Positions 46,969-54,560 of a stretch of DNA of 57,000 nt are shown piece after piece. Numbering within the stretch: position 1 is the first letter of the stretch; every line of letters begins with the position of its first letter. The DNA is from an uncultured Candidatus Saccharibacteria bacterium. Lineage in GTDB: Bacteria > Patescibacteriota > Saccharimonadia > Saccharimonadales > UBA4665. Under the pieces are notes generated by a model. It was not told the origin of the DNA. It saw only the letters and a list, made by a program, of their open reading frames with translations, and did no database searches. The position numbers and the translations under genes were made by a program. Location: positions 1 through 57,000 of the forward strand of contig CAIMFK010000005.1 of assembly GCA_903840315.1 (NCBI GenBank), read 5' to 3'.

Positions 46969-47422
46969 TTTCCCTCGATTTTATGATCTTTTTTCTCTCA
47001 GAAGGGGTTTTGCCACCCCAAATACCATGTTTTTCGGATCCATCAATTGCGTATTCTAAGCATAATTCTGCAATTGAGCATCCTGCACATATTTTTTTAG
47101 CATCACTATCAGACTCATATTGTTCAGGAAAAAAAATTAACGGATCAAATCCTTTGCAGTTTGATTCATCGGATCGCTTTATGAATTCTCTCTGATTTTC
47201 TGTTAATTTTGTTGGATGACTATCACTACTTTTACGGCTATTGCCGCTTGCGACCAAATTAGCTAAAGTATACCCGCCAATACCGAATCCCATTCTTAAA
47301 TTTATTGAGATAGGAGTATCTACTATATTGACTCTATTAGCTTCTATGTCACGTATAGTAAACGCAGATTCAATCAATTTATCCTGATCAATTTTACTAA
47401 TCCGGTTTTCTTTATCTCCCAT
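46949..47422 (-). CDS. WhiB-family Fe-S transcription regulator with N-terminal extension (157 aa)
   Basis: Second WhiB domain: Cys89, Cys112-x2-Cys115-x5-Cys121 (KKICAGCSIAELCLEYA) and HGIWGGKTPSERKK, then a basic tail (KKIIKSREN). Unlike the 102-residue copy it has an N-terminal extension of about 85 residues with a helical region (DQDKLIESAFTIRDIEANR) that could be a partner-binding module. The frame opens upstream (47455), but the ATG at 47422 with an AAGGAG SD 4 bases before it is chosen. It is divergent from the rhodopsin gene and heads the cluster leading to cyoABCDE. Confidence 0.88.
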   Translation of the reverse strand: MGDKENRISKIDQDKLIESAFTIRDIEANRVNIVDTPISINLRMGFGIGGYTLANLVASGNSRKSSDSHPTKLTENQREFIKRSDESNCKGFDPLIFFPEQYESDSDAKKICAGCSIAELCLEYAIDGSEKHGIWGGKTPSERKKIIKSRENDSREK

Positions 47423-47510
47423 AATACTCCTTATATTAGATAACAATATTAACATATTTGATAGACTTGCAAATAGTATAGTTTTATTAAATGATGTTAG
47501 AGCTTAAGTA

Positions 47511-47539
47511 TTGTCGTGCCTAAATTATTATGCTTTAAT
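47511..47539 (+). promoter_or_regulatory. Promoter of the rhodopsin gene
   Basis: TTGTCG at 47511-47516, 17-base spacer ending in TGC, and TTTAAT at 47534-47539 give a sigma-70 promoter with extended -10. The predicted leader of about 50 bases ends in AGGAG (47587-47591), 6 bases before the ATG. This gene is thus leadered, unlike most lone genes here. Confidence 0.55.
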
Positions 47540-47597
47540 TCTAGTAACATTAATATTAAAATAATTAGTGTTTATAAATATTAAATAGGAGTTAGAA

Positions 47598-48314
47598 ATG
47601 GAACTTACATCAACAGTAACTAACTGGCTATGGGTCGGATTTTTCGGCATGCTAGTCGGTACGGCTATGATCTACTTGCTTGGATCTACGCTTAAGGCAA
47701 CAGAAAAATACCACGTATATACTGCAATGGCAATTACAACAATTGCTGCAATTGCTTATTATGCAATGGCAAATAACCAAGGTATCTTCATGATTGGCGG
47801 AAAGCCACTTTTCTTGGCGAGATATTTGGATTGGCTAGTAACAACACCCCTTCTTTTAATAAGTCTTTTCTTCTTGGCTTACCCTGCTGATAAAGATGCA
47901 GTTGGCATTAGACAGAAATTAGGTGTAATTGCTTCAGCAGTATTTGCAGATATTGTGATGATAGTTACTGGCGCGTTTGCTAACCTATCAGGTGGCCACG
48001 ACAATAAGGTTTTTTGGTATGTAGTAAGCTGTGTAGCTTTTCTAGTAGTGCTTGGAGTTATGTATGGTGCAGTTCGTAATAGCGCTATGAGTCTTGGACG
48101 AGGCCCAGCAAAACTTTACAGCAACTTATTAACCTACTTGATGGTACTTTTCTTTATTTACCCAATTGTTTGGCTGATTAGTACAAGTGGAGTTGGCTCA
48201 ATAAACCTTGGAACTGAAGTTGCGATTTACGCAGTATTAGACCTATGTGCTAAGGCTGTGTTCGGAATATTGATTGTATTATCGCTAAAGGGCGAAAAAG
48301 CTATCGACAAATAA
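47598..48314 (+). CDS. Type-1 (microbial) rhodopsin, probable outward proton pump, DTS motif
   Basis: 238 residues, seven helices. The helix C signature is ARYLDWLVTTPLLLIS: Arg75, Asp78 (proton acceptor), Thr82 and Ser89 in the bacteriorhodopsin 82/85/89/96 positions, i.e. D-T-S rather than D-T-D or D-T-E. Helix G has Asp215 and the retinal Lys219 (LDLCAKAVFG). Helix F keeps YPIVW. Leu86 sits at the proteorhodopsin spectral-tuning site, which predicts green absorption. Tyr141 fills the helix E position where antenna-binding rhodopsins have Gly. It lies divergent from the WhiB genes. Confidence 0.95.
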   Translation: MELTSTVTNWLWVGFFGMLVGTAMIYLLGSTLKATEKYHVYTAMAITTIAAIAYYAMANNQGIFMIGGKPLFLARYLDWLVTTPLLLISLFFLAYPADKDAVGIRQKLGVIASAVFADIVMIVTGAFANLSGGHDNKVFWYVVSCVAFLVVLGVMYGAVRNSAMSLGRGPAKLYSNLLTYLMVLFFIYPIVWLISTSGVGSINLGTEVAIYAVLDLCAKAVFGILIVLSLKGEKAIDK

Positions 48315-48335
48315 TTTCAATAATTATAGGAACTT

Positions 48336-48365
48336 AGGAGCGGATTTATCAGCTCCTTTTTCTTT
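48336..48365 (+). terminator. Intrinsic terminator after the rhodopsin gene
   Basis: AGGAGC/GCTCCT stem with a 10-base loop followed by TTTTTCTTTT. It isolates the rhodopsin gene as a single transcription unit. Confidence 0.88.
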
Positions 48366-48387
48366 TCATGAATTGTATGGTTTTAGT

Positions 48388-48393
48388 TATAAT
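48388..48393 (+). promoter_or_regulatory. TATAAT box of the GT2/GtrA pair
   Basis: Perfect TATAAT 6 bases before the ATG at 48400, which selects this start over the TTG at 48373. Confidence 0.6.
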
Positions 48394-48399
48394 CTTATT

Positions 48400-49371
48400 A
48401 TGAAAAACAATCATAAAAAGAATCTGTCTATTGTTGTGCCAGTTTTCAATGAAGCCGATTCCATAATTGAATTTAATGATAGCCTAGTCAAAAGTATTTC
48501 CTCACTTCCTTATAACTTTAAGATAATCTATGTTAATGATGGAAGCACTGATAATAGTTTAGAGATTATTTCGAAATTAGCTTCCGAAAATATTTCTGTA
48601 CTTTGTTTATCGAGGAATTTCGGAAAAGAGATTGCCTTAACGGCCGGCATTAGTCACGCTAAAGGTGATGCCATTATTTGCTTGGATGCAGATGGGCAGC
48701 ATCCTCCCAAGTACATTGCAGACATGGTGGCAAAATGGGAGCAAGGGTCAGATATAGTTATTGGCGTAAGATCAAATAATGAATTCAGGAGCTTTATTTC
48801 ATCATTGAAGTCTAAGATTTTCTATGGTTTATTTAATTATCTCTCAAACGATAAGTTAGTACAGGGATCAACTGATTTCAGATTGATTGACAGGGCAGTT
48901 GCTGATGAGTTCATAACCTTGAATGAGCCAGATAGGATGACGAGGCTTCTCATAGATTGGTTAGGATTTGATAGGGATTATGTTTATTTTGAAGCTGAGG
49001 AGAGAAAGCACGGCCAAGCTACATACTCAAATAGAAAACTTATAAATCTAGCTTTTTCTGCGATGATATCTTCTTCTCCCAAGCCTCTGTATTTATTTGC
49101 TAACCTAGGAATTATTATTTCTTCCCTTTCACTTTTGCTAGGCTTTACTGTATTGATTGAGCAAGTACTTATAGGAGATCCATTAAAATGGAATTTCACA
49201 GGTACGGCAATGCTGGGAATATTAATTATTTTTTTGGTTGGCATTGTTCTTATGTCTCAGGGTATCATTTCGATGTATATATCTAATATAAATAATCAAA
49301 CAAAAGGTAGGCCGATATATGTCATTAATCGAAAAAAATCGATTGGTTTCACTAGCGAAGAAATATATTAA
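48400..49371 (+). CDS. GT2-family polyprenyl-phosphate glycosyltransferase (DPM/GtrB-like)
   Basis: 323 residues: GT-A domain with LSIVVPVFNEADSI, IIYVNDGSTDNS, LSRNFGKEIALTAGI and the metal site CLDADGQHPP, then RHGQATYSNRKL-like conserved loop (ERKHGQATYS) and two C-terminal helices (about 232-255 and 268-292). This is the architecture of undecaprenyl-phosphate glucosyl/mannosyltransferases that prepare sugars for transfer across the membrane. The GtrA gene overlapping its end would be the flippase partner. Confidence 0.9.
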   Translation: MKNNHKKNLSIVVPVFNEADSIIEFNDSLVKSISSLPYNFKIIYVNDGSTDNSLEIISKLASENISVLCLSRNFGKEIALTAGISHAKGDAIICLDADGQHPPKYIADMVAKWEQGSDIVIGVRSNNEFRSFISSLKSKIFYGLFNYLSNDKLVQGSTDFRLIDRAVADEFITLNEPDRMTRLLIDWLGFDRDYVYFEAEERKHGQATYSNRKLINLAFSAMISSSPKPLYLFANLGIIISSLSLLLGFTVLIEQVLIGDPLKWNFTGTAMLGILIIFLVGIVLMSQGIISMYISNINNQTKGRPIYVINRKKSIGFTSEEIY

Positions 49372-49747
49372 TACAAGCCTTAAACGATATATAGTTGTTG
49401 GTGGTTTTGCTTATGTAAGTGAAATGTTTGTTATATTCATTTGTCTCAACATTTTAAATGTAACCAACGTTGAATCAGTAGCTATAAGCTACTGGTTTGG
49501 ATTGGTTATAGCATTCTTCTTACAGAAACTAATAACCTTTGGCAATACAGATAAGAGACTACATATCCTCGGTAAGCAAATTGTAATTTATGCATTCTTA
49601 GTTGGATCTAATTATTTTCTAACGCTAATTGCAGTTGGTATTTTTTCTAAATATATAAATGTATATGTTGTAAGAACACTTGTAATCGTTTTCATTACGG
49701 TTATTAACTATAATGTCTATAAGATTATATTTAGAAACAAGGATTAA
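49319..49747 (+). CDS. GtrA-family membrane protein (putative lipid-linked sugar flippase)
   Basis: 142 residues, four membrane helices; KRYIVVGGFAYVSEM is the typical first-helix motif (FxxVGxxxxxxx), and VESVAISYWFGLVIAFFLQKLITF is the second-helix F-x-x-x-K-x-x-T-F region. GtrA proteins flip undecaprenyl-phosphate-sugar made by GtrB-like GT2 enzymes. The ORF starts inside the GT2 gene with a 53-base overlap in another frame, which is unusually long; a downstream non-ATG start is conceivable. TTAA stop shared with the convergent orphan. Confidence 0.82.
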   Translation: MSLIEKNRLVSLAKKYINTSLKRYIVVGGFAYVSEMFVIFICLNILNVTNVESVAISYWFGLVIAFFLQKLITFGNTDKRLHILGKQIVIYAFLVGSNYFLTLIAVGIFSKYINVYVVRTLVIVFITVINYNVYKIIFRNKD

Positions 49748-49947
49748 TCCTTGGTATCTTCAATGATTTGCATAATGAATTTGGCCAGTTCATTTACTAC
49801 CGACATCTGTCCTATGAGCATAGCTTTTTCAAAAGTTTTAACCATAATGTCCTGATTGGATGATTCAATTATTACTTCAGTACTTTCAAGCATGATCAGT
49901 TGTTCGTTGATCAAATTAAGAATTTGATTATTAGTCACTTCACCCAT
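49744..49947 (-). CDS. Hypothetical helical protein, 67 aa
   Basis: A small, acidic, all-helical protein with no recognised family. The frame is open to 49998, but the ATG at 49947 forms a TAATG overlap with the upstream gene stop, the coupling mode used repeatedly in this window. Its SVVNELAKFIMQI helix resembles nothing I can name. Confidence 0.5.
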   Translation of the reverse strand: MGEVTNNQILNLINEQLIMLESTEVIIESSNQDIMVKTFEKAMLIGQMSVVNELAKFIMQIIEDTKD

Positions 49948-50357
49948 TAATTGTCCAAGTGTTTTCCGTAAAAATCTTGTATATCTACACTCATCCATTC
50001 CGTATCACTGATTAAGTCAATAAACATGAACAAATCATTTTCAGACATTCTGGTTTCATTATCTTCAACATTGAATAAACCTTTATTGCTTAAATAAAAG
50101 CAACTATCATCAACGAGATATATAAAACATTCACCATTTTCATTGTCATAAAAATTAGTAATCTCAACTTCACATCTTTCCTCTGGTAAATTTCCGTAAT
50201 TAACCATGCCAGTTAGGATTGCTGCGGTTGGCTCTTTGAAATTGGAATTGTCACCCATTAAAAGTACTAGGTCGGGATTTTGCGAGAAAGCTTGCATTGA
50301 GATTTTCTTAAGTTCATTCTCAAGTGGCATGTTTTCAGATTTTTCGTGGTTTGTCAT
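49947..50357 (-). CDS. Hypothetical acidic protein, 136 aa
   Basis: No family recognised. A short helical N-terminus (ENELKKISMQAFSQNP) is followed by an alpha/beta region (EEVEITNF-like strand EVEITNFYDN, FIYLVDDSCFYLSNKGL). The sequence alternates strand and acidic turn, perhaps an immunity-like or SMI1-type fold, but I cannot support this. The ATG at 50357 is chosen: GGAG lies 5 bases before it and TATAAT about 30 bases upstream. Coupled to the 67-residue orphan by TAATG. Confidence 0.55.
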   Translation of the reverse strand: MTNHEKSENMPLENELKKISMQAFSQNPDLVLLMGDNSNFKEPTAAILTGMVNYGNLPEERCEVEITNFYDNENGECFIYLVDDSCFYLSNKGLFNVEDNETRMSENDLFMFIDLISDTEWMSVDIQDFYGKHLDN

Positions 50358-50431
50358 AGGTTCTCCAAATATCCGTATATTATATAACATTCTTCACAAA
50401 TTCATATACCTATACAGATTAATTGTTTTGA

Positions 50432-50437
50432 TATACT
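50432..50437 (+). promoter_or_regulatory. TATACT box of the phosphotransferase-fold gene
   Basis: TATACT lies 6 bases before the ATG at 50444. Leaderless-type spacing. Confidence 0.5.
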
Positions 50438-50443
50438 TTAAGC

Positions 50444-51316
50444 ATGAGCGATTTATATGAACATGTTAGCTGGAATGATGTATTAAATCATTTAGACACT
50501 TTGAACATTGCTAATGGCGGATTCACTAATTCTTTAAGTGGAACTTTACATCTACCCCAAAAAGGTAATTATTTTTTGAAACTAGCTCAAGACACAGAAA
50601 ATGCCAAATGGGTTAGTAAGGAAATAAGCATCTATAAAATACTGAATAAATATGGATTTAAATTTACTCCAAAATTAATAACCACAGATTCGGTTAATAG
50701 GGGTTTCTTAACTACTGCGCTTACGATTGAGGATGGATGGGATTGGAGTAACGTGTGGAGTGTGGCGCGGCTTAATGCGACATTTGAGTCTATGAAAATA
50801 CTATCCGATATTGATTTAGATAAAGCCGATAGGCAGGTATTTGAAACACATAGAGGATCATATTTCCATAACGGTTGGATAGCGATAAACAAAAGTTATG
50901 ACAAAACTAGATTTATTTATGATCGCATTGATAAAAATATAGGGTTAGATATTTTGAAGGAACTATATTTCATCCATAACTTCACTCCTAATAAAGATAC
51001 ATTGGTGCACAATGATCTTCGAAGTGGTAATACTGCCTACTCAGAAAAATTAAATGCTGTTATGCTAGTCGATTGGCCGTGGGCTGAGATAGGAGATAAG
51101 AATCTAGATGCAAATGCACTGCTCGTTAATGTTTCATGCTCTGGAATGAAATTGCCAGAAAAATATAAGAACCTATTAAGACCCAAGGAGCTTCATTGGC
51201 TTGCTGGATTTTGGCTAGATTGCGCTTATAAAACATGGAATGAAGAGAAAGTTGAAATATCTGAATCATTCATTAAATCTGCAAATAGGGCATTAAACCT
51301 TGCAAATGAGTTTTAA
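50444..51316 (+). CDS. Aminoglycoside phosphotransferase-fold protein
   Basis: 290 residues in the APH/choline-kinase fold. An N-lobe with NYFLKLAQ (ATP Lys) is followed by the catalytic loop LVHNDLRSGNTAY (H-x-D-x4-N, near residue 190) and the metal-binding VDWPWAEIGDKNLDANALL (D-x-P). The intact HxD and DW motifs suggest a live kinase acting on a small alcohol or sugar substrate. It shares a TTAA stop with the convergent ABC gene. Confidence 0.85.
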   Translation: MSDLYEHVSWNDVLNHLDTLNIANGGFTNSLSGTLHLPQKGNYFLKLAQDTENAKWVSKEISIYKILNKYGFKFTPKLITTDSVNRGFLTTALTIEDGWDWSNVWSVARLNATFESMKILSDIDLDKADRQVFETHRGSYFHNGWIAINKSYDKTRFIYDRIDKNIGLDILKELYFIHNFTPNKDTLVHNDLRSGNTAYSEKLNAVMLVDWPWAEIGDKNLDANALLVNVSCSGMKLPEKYKNLLRPKELHWLAGFWLDCAYKTWNEEKVEISESFIKSANRALNLANEF

Positions 51317-53091
51317 TTAGCAATATCAAATTTTTTAAGTTTATCTTTCATATCTTCACTATGACCTTTTTGTAGTTTTAGTAATTGATCATAAATACCA
51401 CCTGATTTAGATAGTTCTTGAGGAGTTCCAATTTCATTTACCGTACCATTTTTGATAGTTATTATCTTATCTACGTTTTCAATAGTAGAAAGCCTATGAG
51501 CAATAATCAATGTGGTTCGATTTTCCATTAATTTGGTTAAAGCATCTTGGACACTAATTTCGCTTCGACTATCTAGGCTTGATGTTGCTTCATCTAAAAT
51601 AAGAATTGGTGCATTTTTAACAAAAGCTCTTGCAATTGCTATTCGTTGTTTTTGACCACCACTCAACTTAAGACCTTTTTCTCCAATTTGAGAATCGTAG
51701 CCGTCCTTGAATTTAGAAATAAAATCATGCGCATTTGCAGATTTTGCTGCAGAGATTATTTCTTCTATTGTTGCATCTGGTCTTGCATATGCAATGTTTT
51801 CACTAATAGTGCCCGAGAATAATGCAGGTTCTTGAAAAACAACACCAATGCTATCTCTTAGGCTTTTTTGGGTTACATTCGATATGTCAGTTTCATCTAT
51901 TAATATTGTTCCGTGGGAAGGTTCATAAAGTCTCATAAGCAAGCTAGTTATAGTTGTCTTCCCTTCACCACTTTCGCCAACAAGTGCAGTTTTTGAATTA
52001 TAGTCTAGTACGAAATTCAATTTGCTAAGTACTTTCTCGGTGTCGTATGAGAAATCAACATTATTAAATTCTACTATTCCCTTTGTTACTGATAGCGATC
52101 CTGCATTAATGTTATCTTCAATATTTGGCTCTACATCCATTACTTCGAAATAGTCTTTTGTGTTTGAGATAGCTCTTTGACTCTGATCAATAATGTAGCT
52201 AATTGAGAATATTGGAATTCGTATTAGCATTGCATATTGAATTAATAGAACCATTGTTCCAATATTGTATTTGCCATGTGCAGTTTCAATGAAGATGTAT
52301 GCGAATATGAAGAAGAATATAAGATTTAGAATAAGTCTTCTATAGGCGTCCCTTTTGTGCCAATAAATACTCTGAGGTTTTGTAGTGCTTATTACCTTAT
52401 CGAACTGATTATTAAAGAATGACATTTCCCTTTTTTCTTGTATGAAACTTTTTACGACTTTAATTTGAGAAACAGTTTCGGCAAAGCGTCCACTAGCGAT
52501 GTCTAGGTTGTTATTGATTTTTTTCTGATATTCCATCCAAACAGAACTTGTCCTCGTCGTTAGCAGTATGAAGATTGGATAAATAGCTAAAAGCATTAAT
52601 GCAACTTGCCATGAGAAATACGCGACTATAGCCAAAGAAAAAACTGATGAAAATATGAACTGCATAGTATTATTCGAAAACATCTGGACAAAGTCAGTAA
52701 TTTGATTAATACCTCTACTCATTCTATTAATGATTTTTCCGGTTAGCTCTGAATCAAAATAAGATTGTGGGAGTTTGAGTATGTGATTATAGTATTTTTG
52801 ACTCATGAGCTTAGTTAGTTTTATGCTCATAATGTCACCAAGATATCCGCTGTAGTCGCTAATAATTGTTGATAATGCGTCTGACAGAAAAATCGCAATT
52901 GCAAATATGGCAACTAATTTCACGTCTGCGTGACCACCACCGATTATTTTACTAACCTGATCAATAGCGCCCTTAGTGAATAACGGATATAGCTGATTCA
53001 AGATAGCAATTGCAATAGTAAATAGGCTTATTGAAACAAAGTATCGAGCTAAGCTCTTAGAAAATTTAAAAAGGCGGATTATGTTCTTCAT
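51313..53091 (-). CDS. ABC exporter, fused membrane and ATPase domains
   Basis: 592 residues, half-transporter layout: six membrane helices (about 15-310, ABC_membrane type I) and a C-terminal ATPase with Walker A GESGEGKTTI, Q-loop VVFQEPALFSG, signature LSGGQKQRIAIARAF, Walker B ILILDEATSSLD and switch His in IIAHRLSTI. It probably homodimerises and exports lipid, peptide or drug (MsbA/LmrA group). A TATAAT box (53101-53106) lies 9 bases before the ATG. Confidence 0.95.
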   Translation of the reverse strand: MKNIIRLFKFSKSLARYFVSISLFTIAIAILNQLYPLFTKGAIDQVSKIIGGGHADVKLVAIFAIAIFLSDALSTIISDYSGYLGDIMSIKLTKLMSQKYYNHILKLPQSYFDSELTGKIINRMSRGINQITDFVQMFSNNTMQFIFSSVFSLAIVAYFSWQVALMLLAIYPIFILLTTRTSSVWMEYQKKINNNLDIASGRFAETVSQIKVVKSFIQEKREMSFFNNQFDKVISTTKPQSIYWHKRDAYRRLILNLIFFFIFAYIFIETAHGKYNIGTMVLLIQYAMLIRIPIFSISYIIDQSQRAISNTKDYFEVMDVEPNIEDNINAGSLSVTKGIVEFNNVDFSYDTEKVLSKLNFVLDYNSKTALVGESGEGKTTITSLLMRLYEPSHGTILIDETDISNVTQKSLRDSIGVVFQEPALFSGTISENIAYARPDATIEEIISAAKSANAHDFISKFKDGYDSQIGEKGLKLSGGQKQRIAIARAFVKNAPILILDEATSSLDSRSEISVQDALTKLMENRTTLIIAHRLSTIENVDKIITIKNGTVNEIGTPQELSKSGGIYDQLLKLQKGHSEDMKDKLKKFDIAN

Positions 53092-53100
53092 AGGTTAGTC

Positions 53101-53106
53101 ATTATA
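53101..53106 (-). promoter_or_regulatory. TATAAT box of the ABC exporter gene
   Basis: Perfect TATAAT on the minus strand, 9 bases from the ATG at 53091, within the 17-base gap after the photolyase stop. Confidence 0.5.
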
Positions 53107-53108
53107 TC

Positions 53109-54503
53109 CTAAGACATCTTATTTATCTCAGAAAATATATCTAATGTTATCTTTCGAGCTTTTGAGTGATCAACTATTCTTTTTGGGTAATCAACTCCTA
53201 TAATACAATTATATTTTTCTTGCTGCTCTAGAGTCATATTGCCTGGGTTTGATATGTAATCGATCGGTACATCATTCAGTTCGGGTACAAATTTCTTTAT
53301 ATATTTAGCATCGGGGTCAAATTTTTCTTGTTGGGAGTCAGGATTTAGAAATCTTCTCCAAACTGGGGCTGGATCAACCCCGACACTTGCAATCCACTGC
53401 CAATTTCCATTGTTATTAGACTTATCTCCATCGACTAGCATCTTCATGAAATAACTCTCACCCACTCTCCAATCGATAAAAAGATCCTTAGTCAGGAACG
53501 AACCAACAATAAGTCTTGCTCGATTATGCATCCATCCGGTTTCTTTAAGTTCTCGCATTCCGGCATCGACAATTGGATAACCGGTCATTCCCATTTTCCA
53601 CGCATTTATTAAGTCTTCATCATATTTCCAAGGAAGCTTAATATATTTATGTTGAAATTCCTTATTAGAATCTGGATAGAATTTTAGAATATAGTTATAG
53701 AAATCTCTCCAGCATAACTGGCGTCTGAAGCTCTGACTAGCTTCGCTTTCATCAAGTAGCGATTCTATATACAGTGGACTTATGCATCCGAAATGTAAAT
53801 AAGCTGAAAGTTTACTAGTTTTATTACCAAATAAATTATCGTGATTTTCAGAATAATTTTTTAGATCATTCTCGATGAATTCATTGAGTCGGATAAGTGC
53901 ATTTGCTTCTCCTCCGATTTGAAGATTTGGCGAAATGCTATTTTGGTCTAAATGTATGTTTATCTCATCATTGTTAATATTTGGGGTTTGAATTTGTGTT
54001 GGAATAAGGGAAATGTCGCGCCTTTTTACATTTACCCAATTGTTATAAAAAGGGGTATATACTTTGTAAACTGATTCACTTCCTGTTTTTATTTCGTCTA
54101 AATTATTAACAGTTAATCTACCAGGAAATGATCTAAATTTAATATTAAGTTTTTTGAATAAAGATTTGGCAAATTCATCTCTTTTTAATGAAAACTGAGT
54201 GTAATCTTCAGAGATATAAACCGCATCAACATTAAACTGTTTATCTAATTCTTTAAAAATATCTTCAATATTGCCAGACTTTATTATCAATTTTCCACCA
54301 AGATCTCTTAACGATTTATCTAAATCTAATAGAGACTCAAGTAAAAATTTATTTCTATTTGAGCTAGAGTTTTTGCCTTGAGTTAAATTAGCGTCAATAA
54401 TATAAAGAGGTATTACCTGATCCGAATTTTCTACTGATTCAAAAAAAGCAGGGTTATCTAATACCCTCAAATCATTCCTAAACCACATTACTGATGTCTT
54501 CAT
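53109..54503 (-). CDS. phr: Deoxyribodipyrimidine (CPD) photolyase, class I
   Basis: 464 residues. N-terminal antenna domain (VMWFRNDLRVLDNPAF, QVIPLYIID) and C-terminal FAD domain with LSAYLHFGCISPLYIESLL, RRQLCWRDFYNYIL, YPIVDAGMRELKETGWMHNRARLIVGSFL and NNNGNWQWIASVGVDPAPVWRRFLNP. These include the FAD-binding and CPD-contacting residues of class I CPD photolyases. The enzyme repairs UV-made pyrimidine dimers using blue light, so the organism meets sunlight. The single gene has a TATAAT box 7 bases before its ATG. Confidence 0.95.
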   Translation of the reverse strand: MKTSVMWFRNDLRVLDNPAFFESVENSDQVIPLYIIDANLTQGKNSSSNRNKFLLESLLDLDKSLRDLGGKLIIKSGNIEDIFKELDKQFNVDAVYISEDYTQFSLKRDEFAKSLFKKLNIKFRSFPGRLTVNNLDEIKTGSESVYKVYTPFYNNWVNVKRRDISLIPTQIQTPNINNDEINIHLDQNSISPNLQIGGEANALIRLNEFIENDLKNYSENHDNLFGNKTSKLSAYLHFGCISPLYIESLLDESEASQSFRRQLCWRDFYNYILKFYPDSNKEFQHKYIKLPWKYDEDLINAWKMGMTGYPIVDAGMRELKETGWMHNRARLIVGSFLTKDLFIDWRVGESYFMKMLVDGDKSNNNGNWQWIASVGVDPAPVWRRFLNPDSQQEKFDPDAKYIKKFVPELNDVPIDYISNPGNMTLEQQEKYNCIIGVDYPKRIVDHSKARKITLDIFSEINKMS

Positions 54504-54510
54504 TTCTATT

Positions 54511-54516
54511 ATTATA
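54511..54516 (-). promoter_or_regulatory. TATAAT box of phr
   Basis: Perfect TATAAT on the minus strand, 7 bases from the ATG at 54503. Confidence 0.6.
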
Positions 54517-54560
54517 ATTGAAATTAGTTAAATTCTATATAAATCTTTAATATAAGTATT

